Assembly (NCBI GenBank): GCA_023213395.1
Contig: CM041465.1
Coordinates: forward strand, 35,595,741-35,659,740
Direction: 5' to 3'
DNA from: Cycas panzhihuaensis
Lineage: Eukaryota > Cycadophyta
Length of the DNA: 64,000 bases
How positions within the stretch are numbered: position 1 is the stretch's first letter; the number at the start of each line of letters is the position of its first letter. Both the position numbers and the translations under genes were made by a program. Shown here piece after piece: positions 33,020 to 43,145 of this stretch. The notes beneath the pieces were generated by a model. That model was not told the origin of the DNA. It ran no database searches and saw only the letters and a program-made list of their open reading frames with translations.

Positions 33020-33946
33020 ATGAGGTTCGTGGATTACTGGCTAAAGGATGCGTATGAAGTAAACTCTTCTTCTTATAGATGTAATTTATTATCTAAATGT
33101 GTAACTACAGACATTGATAATAATTCAGATTCTTTTGAATACATGCTAACTAATGATATATTAAGGGATGACAATAACCTAAACCAACAAACCCCTAGTT
33201 TATCTAATAATTTTTGTAGTTTTTTAGTAGTTAATAGTAATCCCGACATCCCATCTACTTCAGGCGTGGGTCCTGAGGTAGATTCCCTACCCCCCCCCTT
33301 ATTACAACCTGAGGAAGGAAGTAATATTCCTTCCTCCTCTTCCTTAGAGGTACACCCACCCAGCCACAGATCTCTTCCAACCATTGGCGCCAAAACTAGG
33401 GAAATGGAAGAAGGATCGCTGGTAAGTACTTCTAGCGATTCTGGTCTAGATAGTAGAGTCGTCATCCCAGAAGAAATAGATCATCAAATCTACATTAGGA
33501 ACTATGTTAAACCATTCTATGGAGAATGGTTGTATGGGACCACCCACTTAACACATTGTGTTGAGTATTGGATGGAACATGAGAATTGGGATAAAACCCA
33601 ATGGCAGCAGGACTTAGTACTAATCTTACGGGGAAAAGCTTGGTACTGGTACCTAGTCCACCGAGCCACTCTTAGAAATTGGAAAGATTTACAAACGATG
33701 TTTCGAATTCGGTTCGATCATCCAACACAACTAACCACTCCAGTATTCCATGTAGGTCATGATCCTAGAGAACACATACAAAAATGTAAACAAAAATGGA
33801 TATCTTTAAGCATACCTAAACAAAATTGGTCTAACTATTTCTACCATACCTTGGGAAGAGTAGCAAAGGACTGGTTACTCGGGAAAGGAACAAAGTTTAG
33901 ACGTGACTTGGGGAAACTTAAGGAAATCCTTCATAAAACCTTTTAG
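33020..33946 (+). pseudogene. G4 conserved linker plus second gag-like domain
   Basis: Residues 1-150 match the G3 linker (MRFVDYWLKDAYEVNSSSYR, IPSTSGVGPEVDSLPPP). Residues about 155-308 form a Trp-rich helical domain: VKPFYGEWLYGTTHLTHCVE, VLILRGKAWYWYLVHRATLR, NWKDLQTMFRIRFDHPTQLT and FYHTLGRVAKDWLLGKG. The pattern L-R-G-x-A..W-Y ... W..L...F..RF is that of the gag capsid core, as in this element's own gag (TLRGVPFAWYK ... FEERF). I infer a second, diverged gag-like domain placed after the protease. The frame ends at a TAG. Confidence 0.65.
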
Positions 33947-34162
33947 GCATACCTCTGACAACAAAGAAATAGATAGGATCTTAAAACATATTAGATAAAT
34001 GAGCATAAAATTAGAACAAAATCTGATAAACCAAGAAGAGGTAGAATCGACACATAGTGAAGAAGAAGAAGTTGTGAATTACCTATAGAATTTACAGAAT
34101 TCAATGTTGGAGAAAGGTAGCTAAAAGACGCTCCGGGACACAAAACCGGAAATACAGAAGAT
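33947..34162 (+). other. G4 spacer between second gag-like domain and RT
   Basis: It is in the same frame as pol but interrupted by several stops. Acidic residues are encoded and no motif is seen. Confidence 0.5.
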
Positions 34163-35836
34163 GTGGGTGTAACAAAGTTGAAAACTACAGAGATCAATGT
34201 TGGAAGTCAGGATAATCCTAAATTCATTCGAATTGGAAACTATTGGGATCCTCAGACAGTAGCGGAAGCCCAACAGTTATTTGAGGAATTCCGTGACGTA
34301 TTTGCATTGTCGTATAAGGACTTGAAAGGCATTCCTCCGGAGATAGGAATGCATCACATTGATTTAGTGGAGGATGCGAAACCGGTGAAACAGAGGCCAT
34401 ACCGTATGAATCCTAAATACAAAGAAAAAGTGAAGGCCAAGCTTGACAAAATGTTGGAAGCGGGTTATATCTACGAAATCGACTACAGTGACTGCGTGAG
34501 CTCTATAGTGGTGGTTCCCAAGAAAAATGGGAAAATTCGCGTCTGTGTGGACTACAGACAGCTGAATAAGATAACAAAGAAGGATCCATTCCCGTTACCT
34601 TTTACAGAGGATATTTTAGAAGCAGTTGGGGGAAATGAGATTTACTCCTTCACAGACGGATTCAGTGGGTACAATCAAGTGCAAATTGCCCCAGAAGATC
34701 AGGCAAAAACCACATTCGTAACAGAATGGGGAACATACGCGTACAAAGTAATGCCATTCGATCTCACGAATGCACCAGCTACATTTCAGCGGATTGTAAT
34801 CAATATCTGTCGGAAATTTATTGGAGAAAAAGTTGTTGTATTCCTAGATGACTGGACGTTGTATGGACTAATGAAAGATCACATGGAGAACCTGAGGGAA
34901 ATGTTGCAAACGTGCCGTGAAAACAAATTGTGTCTCAATCCAGAAAAGTGTACCTTCCTGGTACCCTTCGGGAACTTATTGGGGCATATAGTCAGCAAGG
35001 AAGGATTGCTGACAGACCCAGCCAAAGTATCTGCCATCCTCCACTTCCCCACGCCACTTACGAGAAAGCAACTGAAAGGTTTTTTGGGATTAATGGGATA
35101 CTATAGAAAGTTTATCAGGGGATATGCATACATATCTGGACCCCTGGAAGAGTTGTTGAAAAAGAATATTGAATGGGCATGGATAGAAGAACAGCAACAA
35201 GTGTTTGAAACATTGAAACAAGCCATCGTAGCAGCACCTATACTGCGATTCCCAGATTGGAAGAAGACTTTTCACGTACATGTGGATGCGTCACAATATG
35301 CCATTGGATGCGTATTGGCACAACCCAGTGACAATAAAACAGATCATCCAATCTACTTCACCAGTCGAAAACTCACAAGAGCCGAGCAGAATTATACGAT
35401 GATAGAGAGGGAAGCACTCGGCATGGTATACGCGTTGCAAAAGTTTCGACACTATTTATTATCAAATTCATTCTTGTTTTTCGTCGATCACCAAGCATTG
35501 ATGTATTTGGTGAATAAACCGATTATGCGTGGATGAATCAGCAGATGGTTGATGTTGTTCCAAGAGTTTTCTTTCAAAATTATTGTGACGCCCGGTAAAG
35601 CCCATATTATTCCCGATCAGTTGTCGATAATTAAAAATGGAGAAAAATCCACGGGGGTGCCAGACGATTTCCCAGATGCAGCTCTGTTCAGTGTGGAAGC
35701 GGTTCCAACAGACTGGTATGAGGGAATACCAGAATATCTAGCGATCGGAGAGGTATCAGCAGAATTGGATCGTACAGGGAAAAGAAATTTTATCAGAAAA
35801 GCGGAGCCATATCAACTCATCAATGGAGAGTTATAG
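34163..35836 (+). pseudogene. G4 reverse transcriptase and RNase H
   Basis: A 457-codon open block. RT motifs: KQRPYRMNPKYKEKVKAKLD, PKKNGKIRVCVDYRQLNKIT, FTDGFSGYNQVQIAPEDQAK, YKVMPFDLTNAPATFQRIVI and the active site VVFLDDWTLYG (near 34840). Both catalytic Asp are present. RNase H: HVDASQYAIGCVLAQPSDN, EREALGMVYALQKFRHYLL, FFVDHQALMYLVNKP. A CGA-to-TGA type stop lies at 35534-35536. The FLDDW form of the active site is shared with G7 (there FLNDW) and differs from F(F/V)DDIL(I/V)Y of G1 and G2. Confidence 0.9.
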
Positions 35837-35854
35837 AAATTAGGGCCAGACGAC

Positions 35855-36964
35855 GTGTTACGACGTTGTGTCTGGCCGCACGAGATAAACCAGATCATGT
35901 CACAGGTGCACGAAGGAGTAGCGGGTGACCACATGGGGAAATTGGCCACATGGCGGAAGATTTTGATGTCCGAGTTCTGGTGGCCGTCTATGTTCGAGGA
36001 TGTCAAAAAGTGGATTCAAGCGTGCAACTATTGCCAGCGGGTGGGGAAACCTAATCGACAGGATTTCCAACCTTTACATCCCATATTACCCTTGGCATCG
36101 TTCGAGAAATGGGGACTCGACTTCGTGGGGCCAATCAAACCAGCCGCGCGTAGATCGAAAGCTCGATACATTCTGGTGGCAACTCACTACACAACAAAGT
36201 CGGTAGAAGCGCGCACGTTACGGAAAGCCGATGCGGAAAGCACAGCGAGATTTCTGTATGAGGTAGTGATTACACGATTTGGATGCCCCTTGGAGATCGT
36301 AAGTGACCAAGGCGCCCACTTCCTCAATCAAACTATCGAAACACTGACATCCGCATTTATGATTAGCCATCGGAAATCTACTCCATATTACCCGAGAGCC
36401 AATGGTCAAGCAGAGAGTTCGAACAAGATAATCAAGAATTGCTTGCGGAAGATATGCGACATCGACAGATTTGATTGGGCCGAGAAATTACCATCCGTGC
36501 TATGGGCATTTCGAACGACATACAAGAGGTCAATCGGACAAACTCCATTCCAGCTTGTGTATGGCACAGAAGCCATTCTCCCAACAGAATTTGAGATACC
36601 CAGTCTACGAGTTGCTATGCAATGTCGATTGGACGACCTCCAGTCTTTAGAATGACGATTGGAAGATTTAGTACGATTGGAAGAAAAGCGACACATGGCA
36701 AACTGGTTGCAACATGTGGAGAAGCGGCGGCAAAAAGCATGGCACGATCGCCATCTACGAAAACCTCAGTTCAACGAAGGTGATCAAGTGTTGCTGCACG
36801 ACAGCAAATTCAAAACGCACCCTGGTAAACTCAAGATGCGGTGGTTGGGACCATACATCGCAGAAAGAATCTTCGAGAATGGATCGGTGCAGCTTCGAGA
36901 AATCGACGGACCCTTGCTACCAACTCGAGTAAATGGTAGCAGACTCAAACCATATATTGAGTAG
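35855..36964 (+). pseudogene. G4 integrase with GPY/F module
   Basis: The frame reads the HHCC zinc end (HEGVAGDHMGKLATWRKILM, then CNYCQRVGKPNRQ). The core follows: FEKWGLDFVGPIKPAARRSK (first Asp), LEIVSDQGAHFLNQTIETL (second Asp) and YPRANGQAESSNKIIKN (Glu). After a TGA at 36653-36655 the same frame encodes KPQFNEGDQVLLHDSKFK and HPGKLKMRWLGPYIAERIFE, the GPY/F DNA-binding module. It ends at SRLKPYIE with a natural stop at 36962. No chromodomain follows. Confidence 0.9.
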
Positions 36965-37189
36965 CCCAGCTTACCAAACGGATCAGCTAGTTGTACCATA
37001 TCGTATTGCATGGCATTGAGGCACAATCAAATGCCTTAATACCGAGCCATGATCCAGTTCGGTATGGATACAAAAAGAGAAAAAAAATATTGAAAAAATA
37101 AATAAAAAACAACCGTAACTCATCACAGACATAAGTGACAGCATCATAATCTGAAAAAATCAGAGAGAAATTCAACAGCATACAAGCAA
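36965..37189 (+). other. G4 spacer after pol
   Basis: Non-coding stretch between the integrase stop and the minisatellite, with an A-rich part near 37080-37110. No feature is seen. Confidence 0.5.
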
Positions 37190-37640
37190 AATACAGTATA
37201 CGTACCAAAAAGGTATGTCACTAGGTACGTACAGTTAAAAAAGTGATCAAATTTGAAAAATACACTATATGTACCAAGGAAATACACTGAAGTACGCACA
37301 GTTCAAAAAAGCGACTCGGAATAACACTATACGTACCTGAAAAGTAGCGATCAGTGCACGCATGTAAACAAATTTTAAGTTACTCAATTACATTATACGT
37401 ACCTGAAAAGTACGCAGTCAGGTACGCACAGTGCAAAGAGAAGTAAGTTAAACGGCTACATTATACGTACCAAAAAAGTACGTAGTCGAGTACGCACAGT
37501 GGAAAATACATTCAAGTGCTCAGTTACATTCTACGTACCAAAAACGTACGTAATCGAGTACGCATAATGGAAACACTTAACACTATACGTACCGAGGGCA
37601 CGTATAAGACAAAAATCCGCAAAACGACAAAGTATTACGT
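37190..37640 (+). repeat. GTAC minisatellite, about seven degenerate units of 54-73 bp
   Basis: Each unit starts with ACACTATACGTACC or ACATTATACGTACC, near 37190, 37260, 37324, 37390, 37458, 37526 and 37580. Most units then carry a second half, AAGTACG...GTACGCACAGT. The two halves are partly inverted around GTAC, so units can fold. The same GTAC words recur in the LTRs. Confidence 0.8.
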
Positions 37641-37823
37641 ACCTGCGAGCATTCCCGCGAAGTACGCAGAGCGGAACGGACTCTGAAAAATTCGCCAGGC
37701 ATCCGTACAGCACGGCACACAAAGAATCGACTCTGGTACGCATTCCAGTACGCATAGTGACAAAAACGGCAAGCATTCCTCAGAGGTACGTACGTAGGGT
37801 TCCGGTTTGTACGCTTAGGTTAC

Positions 37824-38528
37824 TTGTCTTATTTCTGGGACTCCACAGCCATCATGAGGACAGCAGGGTGCCAGGAGGCATACATACCAAAGCTCAAGCA
37901 GGAGCTACAAGCCCTACCAGCTCAATTCCAGGCCAGGGTTAAGCAAGCAGGTTGGGGAGACTACATCTACTGTAACCCTATGTATTATGATCCTGAACTC
38001 ATGGACCAAATCCTAATGGCACTGAAGGAGGATAGCAGGAAAGCCAAAATGGATGCAGACATAGTTCACACCATCACCAGACTTCCAAATGAAGGAGAAG
38101 TTCCATTGGGAACAAAAAGGTCAGAAGTTGACCGAGAAATGTGGTTGAGGGAATTGTGTCAACCCAACACTCAGATTATGTGCGGTGGAATCCGTGTAGC
38201 AGACATCATTGATGTTCGACTTCAGTGGGTGGCAAAAGTGATCAATTCCAGATTCTTATCCAAACAGAAGTACACCTACATTCAGGGAGGCATGATGCAG
38301 GTGTTGTTGAAAATTTGGGATGGGGAAAAGCTGAATTGGTTCGAATTCTTGGCGGAGAATATGAGGCAACAGCTCAAGGAGATGAGGACACACCCATTCC
38401 GACATCCCTCCTTGCTTTTGGCTATTTTATTCTATCAGTGTCCAGAGATGCAGTTGACCAGGACCACCATCTCCCCTCGGGAGCCAATCATCAAACAAAG
38501 GCATGAATTTCGGAACCACAGTGAATAG
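37824..38528 (+). CDS. Extra 3' reading frame of G4 (234 codons, open)
   Basis: An uninterrupted frame between integrase and the 3' LTR. It starts MSYFWDSTAIMRTAGCQEAY and contains WLRELCQPNTQIMCGGIRVA and MMQVLLKIWDGEKLNWFEFL, ending HPSLLLAILFYQCPEM...HEFRNHSE. No signal peptide or membrane segment is obvious. The helical, Trp-containing pattern recalls the family often labelled putative plant transposon protein, but I cannot confirm that. Its position matches the env-like or accessory frame of Athila-type elements. It is the only long open frame in G4 without a break. Confidence 0.55.
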   Translation: MSYFWDSTAIMRTAGCQEAYIPKLKQELQALPAQFQARVKQAGWGDYIYCNPMYYDPELMDQILMALKEDSRKAKMDADIVHTITRLPNEGEVPLGTKRSEVDREMWLRELCQPNTQIMCGGIRVADIIDVRLQWVAKVINSRFLSKQKYTYIQGGMMQVLLKIWDGEKLNWFEFLAENMRQQLKEMRTHPFRHPSLLLAILFYQCPEMQLTRTTISPREPIIKQRHEFRNHSE

Positions 38529-38937
38529 TCTAGAAGCAAAGAGAAGAGTACAAAAACAAATGCAGAAAGTACTTACCTGGTTACAGAAGACACCAGGAAC
38601 ACCCATTCCTCATCAGACAAAACAGGCTGTCCATAGACGAGGTAAGAGGAAGAAGGGAGAATAAGAATCAGAGGAGGAGGAAGAAGAAGCAGAGGCCTCC
38701 TGGGAAGAACGGGAAGACTTCCCTCAGGCAACGGAGGCAGGGGAAACCTCAGCACCTCCTACACCACATGACAAAGCGAGACCCATCATTCAATTGATTC
38801 AGGAAATGGAGGAAGGGTATAAAGCTGAGATAGCTGCCCTTCAAGACAAAATAAAAGAAAAGGATGCTATCATTGCCACCTTGACACAGATAAATGAAGA
38901 GATTTTGGGAGGACAGAGGCAGGCGGAGTCGCTTTGA
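38529..38937 (+). pseudogene. Coiled-coil continuation of the G4 3' frame
   Basis: Readable segments are TPGTPIPHQTKQAVHRRGKR (near 38590), a Glu-rich stretch EEEEEEAEASWEERED, and the heptad-like EMEEGYKAEIAALQDKIKEK followed by DAIIATLTQINEEILGG, ending at TGA 38935-38937. G3 keeps the same tail. The stop at 38526 and others near 38660 separate it from the 234-codon frame, so it was probably one protein of about 370 residues. Confidence 0.55.
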
Positions 38938-39033
38938 GATGAGCGGGGGAGGGATACCCCGAAATTTTGAAAAATTTTTTGGAGTTTTGTTGAGCAAGGA
39001 TGCTCAAACCGATAACTGTTGACCCGGAATAGA

Positions 39034-39864
39034 TGTTGGGGTATAAAGTGATCCTATGGCTGTGAGAGGACCAGAGGTAGGTGCAGTAACTTTGAGTTGT
39101 CTGGTGCGGACCGTCTGTTGCACGCACAAGGCAAAAAGGCAAAGAAATCAGCATTCTGGGTACGTATGACAGGTGCGTACCTGGAATGGGTACGTATGAC
39201 AAATACGTACCAACGGCGGAAACAGCGAGCGGTACGCATGACTCAAAGGGACCAGTGAAGGCCTGTGGAGCTGCCAGATGTACGTACGGACATATGGATA
39301 CAAAGAGTCATTAATTAAGTGCCTAACCAAGTGATTAAGGAAAGGGTACGTATGACTGAAGGGGTACGGTTATGAGAGACAGTCATAACCCTTCAGCCAA
39401 AAGGTAACAACAATAGTACTTAAGGAGGTACACATGAACCACCAGGTGAGGGTGAGAGCCGACTATCAAAGGTACGCAAAGGTGCGGGAGCCAACACAGA
39501 TGACAGCGAGTTGGAGCAGCAGTGAATAATAAGTACCATCTGGGTACGCATATGTAACAGAAGGAATGTATGCTGCTGGAATGCTCAGGAATGCATTCCA
39601 GCCTCTGTGTAATTGAACTGTCTACTTAATAAAAGGAAGAGTTACGTGGAAATTTGTGTATTATTGTGTTATGATGAGGAAAATGCTGAGAATGTGTTGA
39701 TTTCTGTGCTGTTGTGTACCATTGTGGTGTAATTCTATGAAATAATTGTGGAATGTATGTGAATAACCATGTTGACAGTATCCTGAACTAGACTATAACA
39801 CTGTGTAACCTTGACAAGTGCAAAGGTGTCTTGTAAGTGTAATAAGATACCTCATAAGTCAACA
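39034..39864 (+). repeat. G4 3' LTR
   Basis: 831 bp, paired with 29271-30111. Differences concentrate in the first 230 bases and the rest is almost identical. Confidence 0.93.
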
Positions 39865-39869
39865 GCAGA
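39865..39869. repeat. Target-site duplication of G4, right copy (GCAGA)
   Basis: Exact match to 29266-29270. Confidence 0.9.
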
Positions 39870-40505
39870 CACCATGGCTGAATAGTACATCAAGGTTTTG
39901 CTTGTCGATCTAGCTGACTGACAGCAAGTTTTGTTTCATGCCAGGTACCAAGAGAATGTTGCTAATGTGGTTGCGAACATTTGAGTTTTTCAAAGCAATA
40001 AGGGCTCTTCCAATTTTGGTTGCATCATATGTAAGATCGTCTCCAAATGTTATTGTTTGAGCCCTAATGGGATGTGTATCCTCAATCAAGTATTCAGCGC
40101 CAGTCATGTGATGAGTGGCATCAAAATCAATCAACTAAGAATTGTCATCATGTTGAGATGACAAGGCTGCATATAATAGGTTCTCAAAGTTGACTTGTGT
40201 GTCAGCTACATTGCCTCCTTGTTGGGGATTCCTATTGAACCTTTGGTTCCTTGGTTGGTTTCTTTGCCTGTTAAATTACCCTTGATTTTGATTTCTGTCT
40301 TGGTTGCCCAGGTTCTTGTTCTATTGAAAATTTTGCCCCCCTTGTTGTCCACCTTAGTTTTGTAAGAGTTACAAGTCTGCTTGTCCTCTTCTGCAATCTA
40401 TTGCAAGATGTTCATTCTTGCCATAATACAAGCAAGTGATATTTTGTCTTTGTTGTTGGTTCATTGAAGGTTGTGGTTGTTGTTGTTGTTGAGAGAGGTT
40501 CAATG
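39870..40505 (-). pseudogene. C5 knuckle and protease remnant
   Basis: On the minus strand the knuckle reads CLYYGKNEHLAIDCRRGQAD near 40380-40430; its second Cys is lost. Gln/Asn-rich sequence follows. Then comes the protease site region LIDFDATHHMTGAEYLIED (near 40080-40140), where the usual Asp-Ser-Gly/Ser became Asp-Phe-Asp, and NILLVPGMKQNLLSVS near 39915. It continues in C5's integrase left of G4. Confidence 0.8.
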
Positions 40506-40888
40506 TGTTAAAACATAATGTTTAATGTCGGTTCATATATTTGGTTAAATGTTCCCCTTAACTGTCATAGGTATTTTTTTATTGTAATATTGAGATGTGT
40601 GCATGGGTGGACACCTATTCATGTAATCGTCCCATTGGTGGACTTAAAGGTTCTTTCATTTAATTGGACAAGTATGAAGTCAAATATACTATAAGTATGT
40701 ATTCATGCCTAATGTAATAATTTGGAAGGTGATCATTTTTCCATATCTTTGTTGTCTTTCGTATTGTACATATTCTATCTGTTATTTGTATATTTATTGT
40801 TTATCATTCATTGTTCAGACTTGTATCATAGTTTCGATTTATAATTTTATTATGGTTTATAGGCAATCTTTGAATCCCTATTTTAACA
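40506..40888 (+). repeat. LTR-A (copia-type, 383 bp)
   Basis: TGTTAAAACATAATG...CTATTTTAACA, followed directly by a primer site. A diverged copy in opposite orientation (LTR-B) is at 55973-56356. It cuts into copia relic C5. Confidence 0.85.
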
Positions 40889-40900
40889 TGGTATTAAAGC
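40889..40900 (+). other. Primer binding site after LTR-A
   Basis: TGGTATTAAAGC, two changes from the initiator-Met site TGGTATCAGAGC. Confidence 0.8.
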
Positions 40901-42188
40901 CATATTGTGTGCATGTAATCAGTTTGTTGCAAGTTCCTCAACCCGTTTGTAGAAAACGGTAACCCGTGTGCTCCTAACAAGATCGTTTACACATCATTCT
41001 CTATTTGTTCATGTCGGGTGACTCATCTTTGGAGTTGTTCATGATCGAGATCTATCTTGAGATGCTACCTAACCGATTGTAAACTCCTCTGCTATCCAGA
41101 TCTGATTTCCTACTATCCAGATCTGATTTCCTGCCTTCGTTCCGTGTTGTTTAGTAAGAAACAAAGACAGGTCGTTCATCCTCCATTGCTCACCATCTCC
41201 ACTGCCACTCTCCATCATACGTACGAATACTACATCACCGTGTGTGGATCATGATTGCTATGTGAAGTCTCTTAAGTGTTTCTTGTGCCATTCTATTGAA
41301 GTCTAACTCGATTTAATCGAGTGCATTGCTCACTATTGTCGTTACTCTCACTCGCCCTTTGTTGACTCTTTGGCACTCTATTTTGATCCTGTGAGAGGTT
41401 TGTGGTGGCACAAATCTGCTTCCTTGTGCTTGTGGGAGAGTCTCCTGAAGATCTTTGGTCTGATTGACTATAAGAAACTCAATTTTGATCGAACTTACCT
41501 CATTTTGTTTGTCTTTCTCTACGCACGGGTTTTCGTTCGCCATGTTTCTTTACTTTGTAATATTTTTTTTACAAAGTTTTGGTTTAATTTAATTATATTG
41601 GAATTTGATCATAAGTCTGCTAGCCCCTTTCCAACTCAGGGGGTGGTCATATGGTGGCATTATATGACCAGGGGCTTAGTAGCTAAGGGGGCTAAAAGCC
41701 TACCCTAGTTTAGCCTTTTGACATACAGAGTAATGTTTACAGTTTTGGTGATATCTTTGCAACAAGAGGCCTAATTTCCAAACCGTTTGATTCATTGGAT
41801 TCATGACTCAGAGCTCTATAGCTTGGAGTCAATTTAGAGTGATTTGAGTAGAATTTCAGAGAGTTTGAATCTGTCAAAGTTGACCCTTCTCTATGTACCT
41901 TTTCAAGTTTGTTTTCATTAATTGAGAACTTATTTTTCATATTGCGAAGGGGTTTTTTCTATTGTCTGTTATTCAAATTCACTTCATTAGTTATTCAACT
42001 TGTTTTTTGGCTAAGATTTGCATTTGCATTGTGGTTATAGGTGCCCTACTTAAGCGAAGGAGGCTGGTCTCTTCTTGCAAGCTTAATCCTTCCTTAAGCG
42101 CCCTAAACCCTAACTTTCTTTATTTATTTGATTTTATCTTTATCTCATTATTTCTTTTTATTAAAAGGAACCCTCACTTATTCAAGAT
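40901..42188 (+). other. Leader of the LTR-A element
   Basis: No protein is recognisable. The stretch from about 40921 to 41850 has an inverted relative at 46427-47341, colinear over about 900 bp with small indels. The segment ends at the N1 insertion. Frames such as 41370-41708 show no motif. Confidence 0.65.
42184..42188. repeat. Target-site duplication of N1, left copy (AAGAT)
   Basis: AAGAT here and AAGAC at 44721-44725, four of five matching. Confidence 0.7.
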
Positions 42189-42653
42189 TGTAGTATGGTC
42201 AAAATTATAGCATATGACCATTCAAATCAAAGGTCTCTGAATGACGATTCCAACGATTCAAATGAAAATCAATTCTGACATCTCTATCAAAAGTTATGAC
42301 CGTTTAAAGTTAGCCTGTCAATTTTGAAGAAGTTCTGGATGACTTCTATTTAAGCAGTATTAAAGATAATATCACTCAGTCTGGTCGACTTCTAATTGAA
42401 GTATTTTGATCAATAAATATAGGAAGTTTGGACCGCATCCCAAAGCATCATTCGAAGGTTCTTTTAGTTGCACATTTTCAGTTCCAGAGCTACAATTAGC
42501 TTGCCCATTTGGGGGCTACAGTTTCGAGGGTTCCTCGCCTTGAAGAGGGAAGCTCACTTCTTCAAGAAAGACTACATCTAGTTATTATTTTTTGCGGATT
42601 ATTACATGTATTTTTGAAGACAATTGCTATAAAAGTAGAACTAGATTGCTACA
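42189..42653 (+). repeat. N1 5' LTR
   Basis: TGTAGTATGG...ATTGCTACA. It shares the GGGTTCCTCGCC...AAGAGG block with the LTRs of G2 and N2, which suggests a common LTR ancestry with chromoviruses. Confidence 0.88.
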
Positions 42654-42655
42654 AC

Positions 42656-42667
42656 TGGTATCAGAGC
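42656..42667 (+). other. N1 primer binding site
   Basis: TGGTATCAGAGC, an exact initiator-Met-type site, two bases after the LTR. Confidence 0.9.
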
Positions 42668-42826
42668 TTCGTTTCGAAGGGAAAAGGTAGAGATAAAAGT
42701 TCAAAAAGGTCGATTCAATATTAAAACACATTATGAGGTGATTTGTGCTAGTTTTCTTTGACGATATCCTGATCTATAGGAAAACATAGGAAGAACATTT
42801 GGAACAAATAAAGCCTAAGGGAAAAA

Positions 42827-43145
42827 ATGGAGACATATTTTTTTAATTTGGAGGATTATAAGGGCATGAAAAAATGGATAGAAGATTTTGAGTTCACGTT
42901 TGATACAGAATTTAAAGAGTATGGACCAATATTAGAAATGATATTGAATGGACAAGCTTATGAGTGGTTCATTAATTGGGCTACAAAATTTTCAAAGGCG
43001 GCTACCACAGCTTTTAAGAAACATAAGTAGGGTGAGATTCAAGCAGATGAGGAAGGGCAAGAAGAAGACATTAGTAATGAGGAGATCCTAGAGGTTTTGG
43101 AAGAGCTAGAACGAGATCTAGTGTAGAGAAAACAATATGATGACA
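42827..43145 (+). pseudogene. N1 gag-like start
   Basis: The frame METYFFNLEDYKGMKKWIED ... FEFTFDTEFKEY ... MILNGQAYEWFINWATKF has the gag-capsid pattern (helix, then L-x-G-x-A..W-F). It ends at a stop at 43028-43030. An acidic region EEGQEEDISNEEILEVLEEL follows in the same frame. N2 has the same start in longer form. Confidence 0.65.

Larger units (their letters stand above)
29271..39864 (+). mobile_element. Ty3-gypsy element G4 (10.6 kb, full structure)
   Basis: The LTRs are 841 and 831 bp. They are nearly identical in their last two thirds, so G4 looks like the youngest large insertion here. It has the same primer site as G3 and a perfect GCAGA duplication. Order: gag, four knuckles, protease, linker, second gag-like domain, RT, RNase H, integrase, GPY/F module, GTAC minisatellite, extra 3' frame, LTR. 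From 32510 to 36964 pol stays in one frame, broken only by stops. There is no chromodomain. The Asp-like primer site and the extra 3' frame suggest the Athila/Tat side of Ty3 (inference). Confidence 0.93.
28090..40505 (-). mobile_element. Ty1-copia element C5 (relic, split by G4)
   Basis: Minus-strand copia pieces lie on both sides of G4. The right piece (39870-40505) has gag end, knuckle and protease; the left piece (28090-29270) has gag-pre-integrase and integrase. RT and RNase H are absent on the left, where readable copia sequence fades near 28090. On the right it is cut by LTR-A at 40506. The sequence is close to C2 (48.3-50.0 kb). No own LTR is visible. Confidence 0.8.

Noticed and set aside
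37531-37776. Minus-strand frame through the GTAC repeats
   Set aside because: It is produced by the repeat itself and does not persist between units.
41370-41708. 112-codon frame in the LTR-A leader
   Set aside because: The inverted copy at 46.4-47.3 kb does not preserve the frame, so coding is unlikely.
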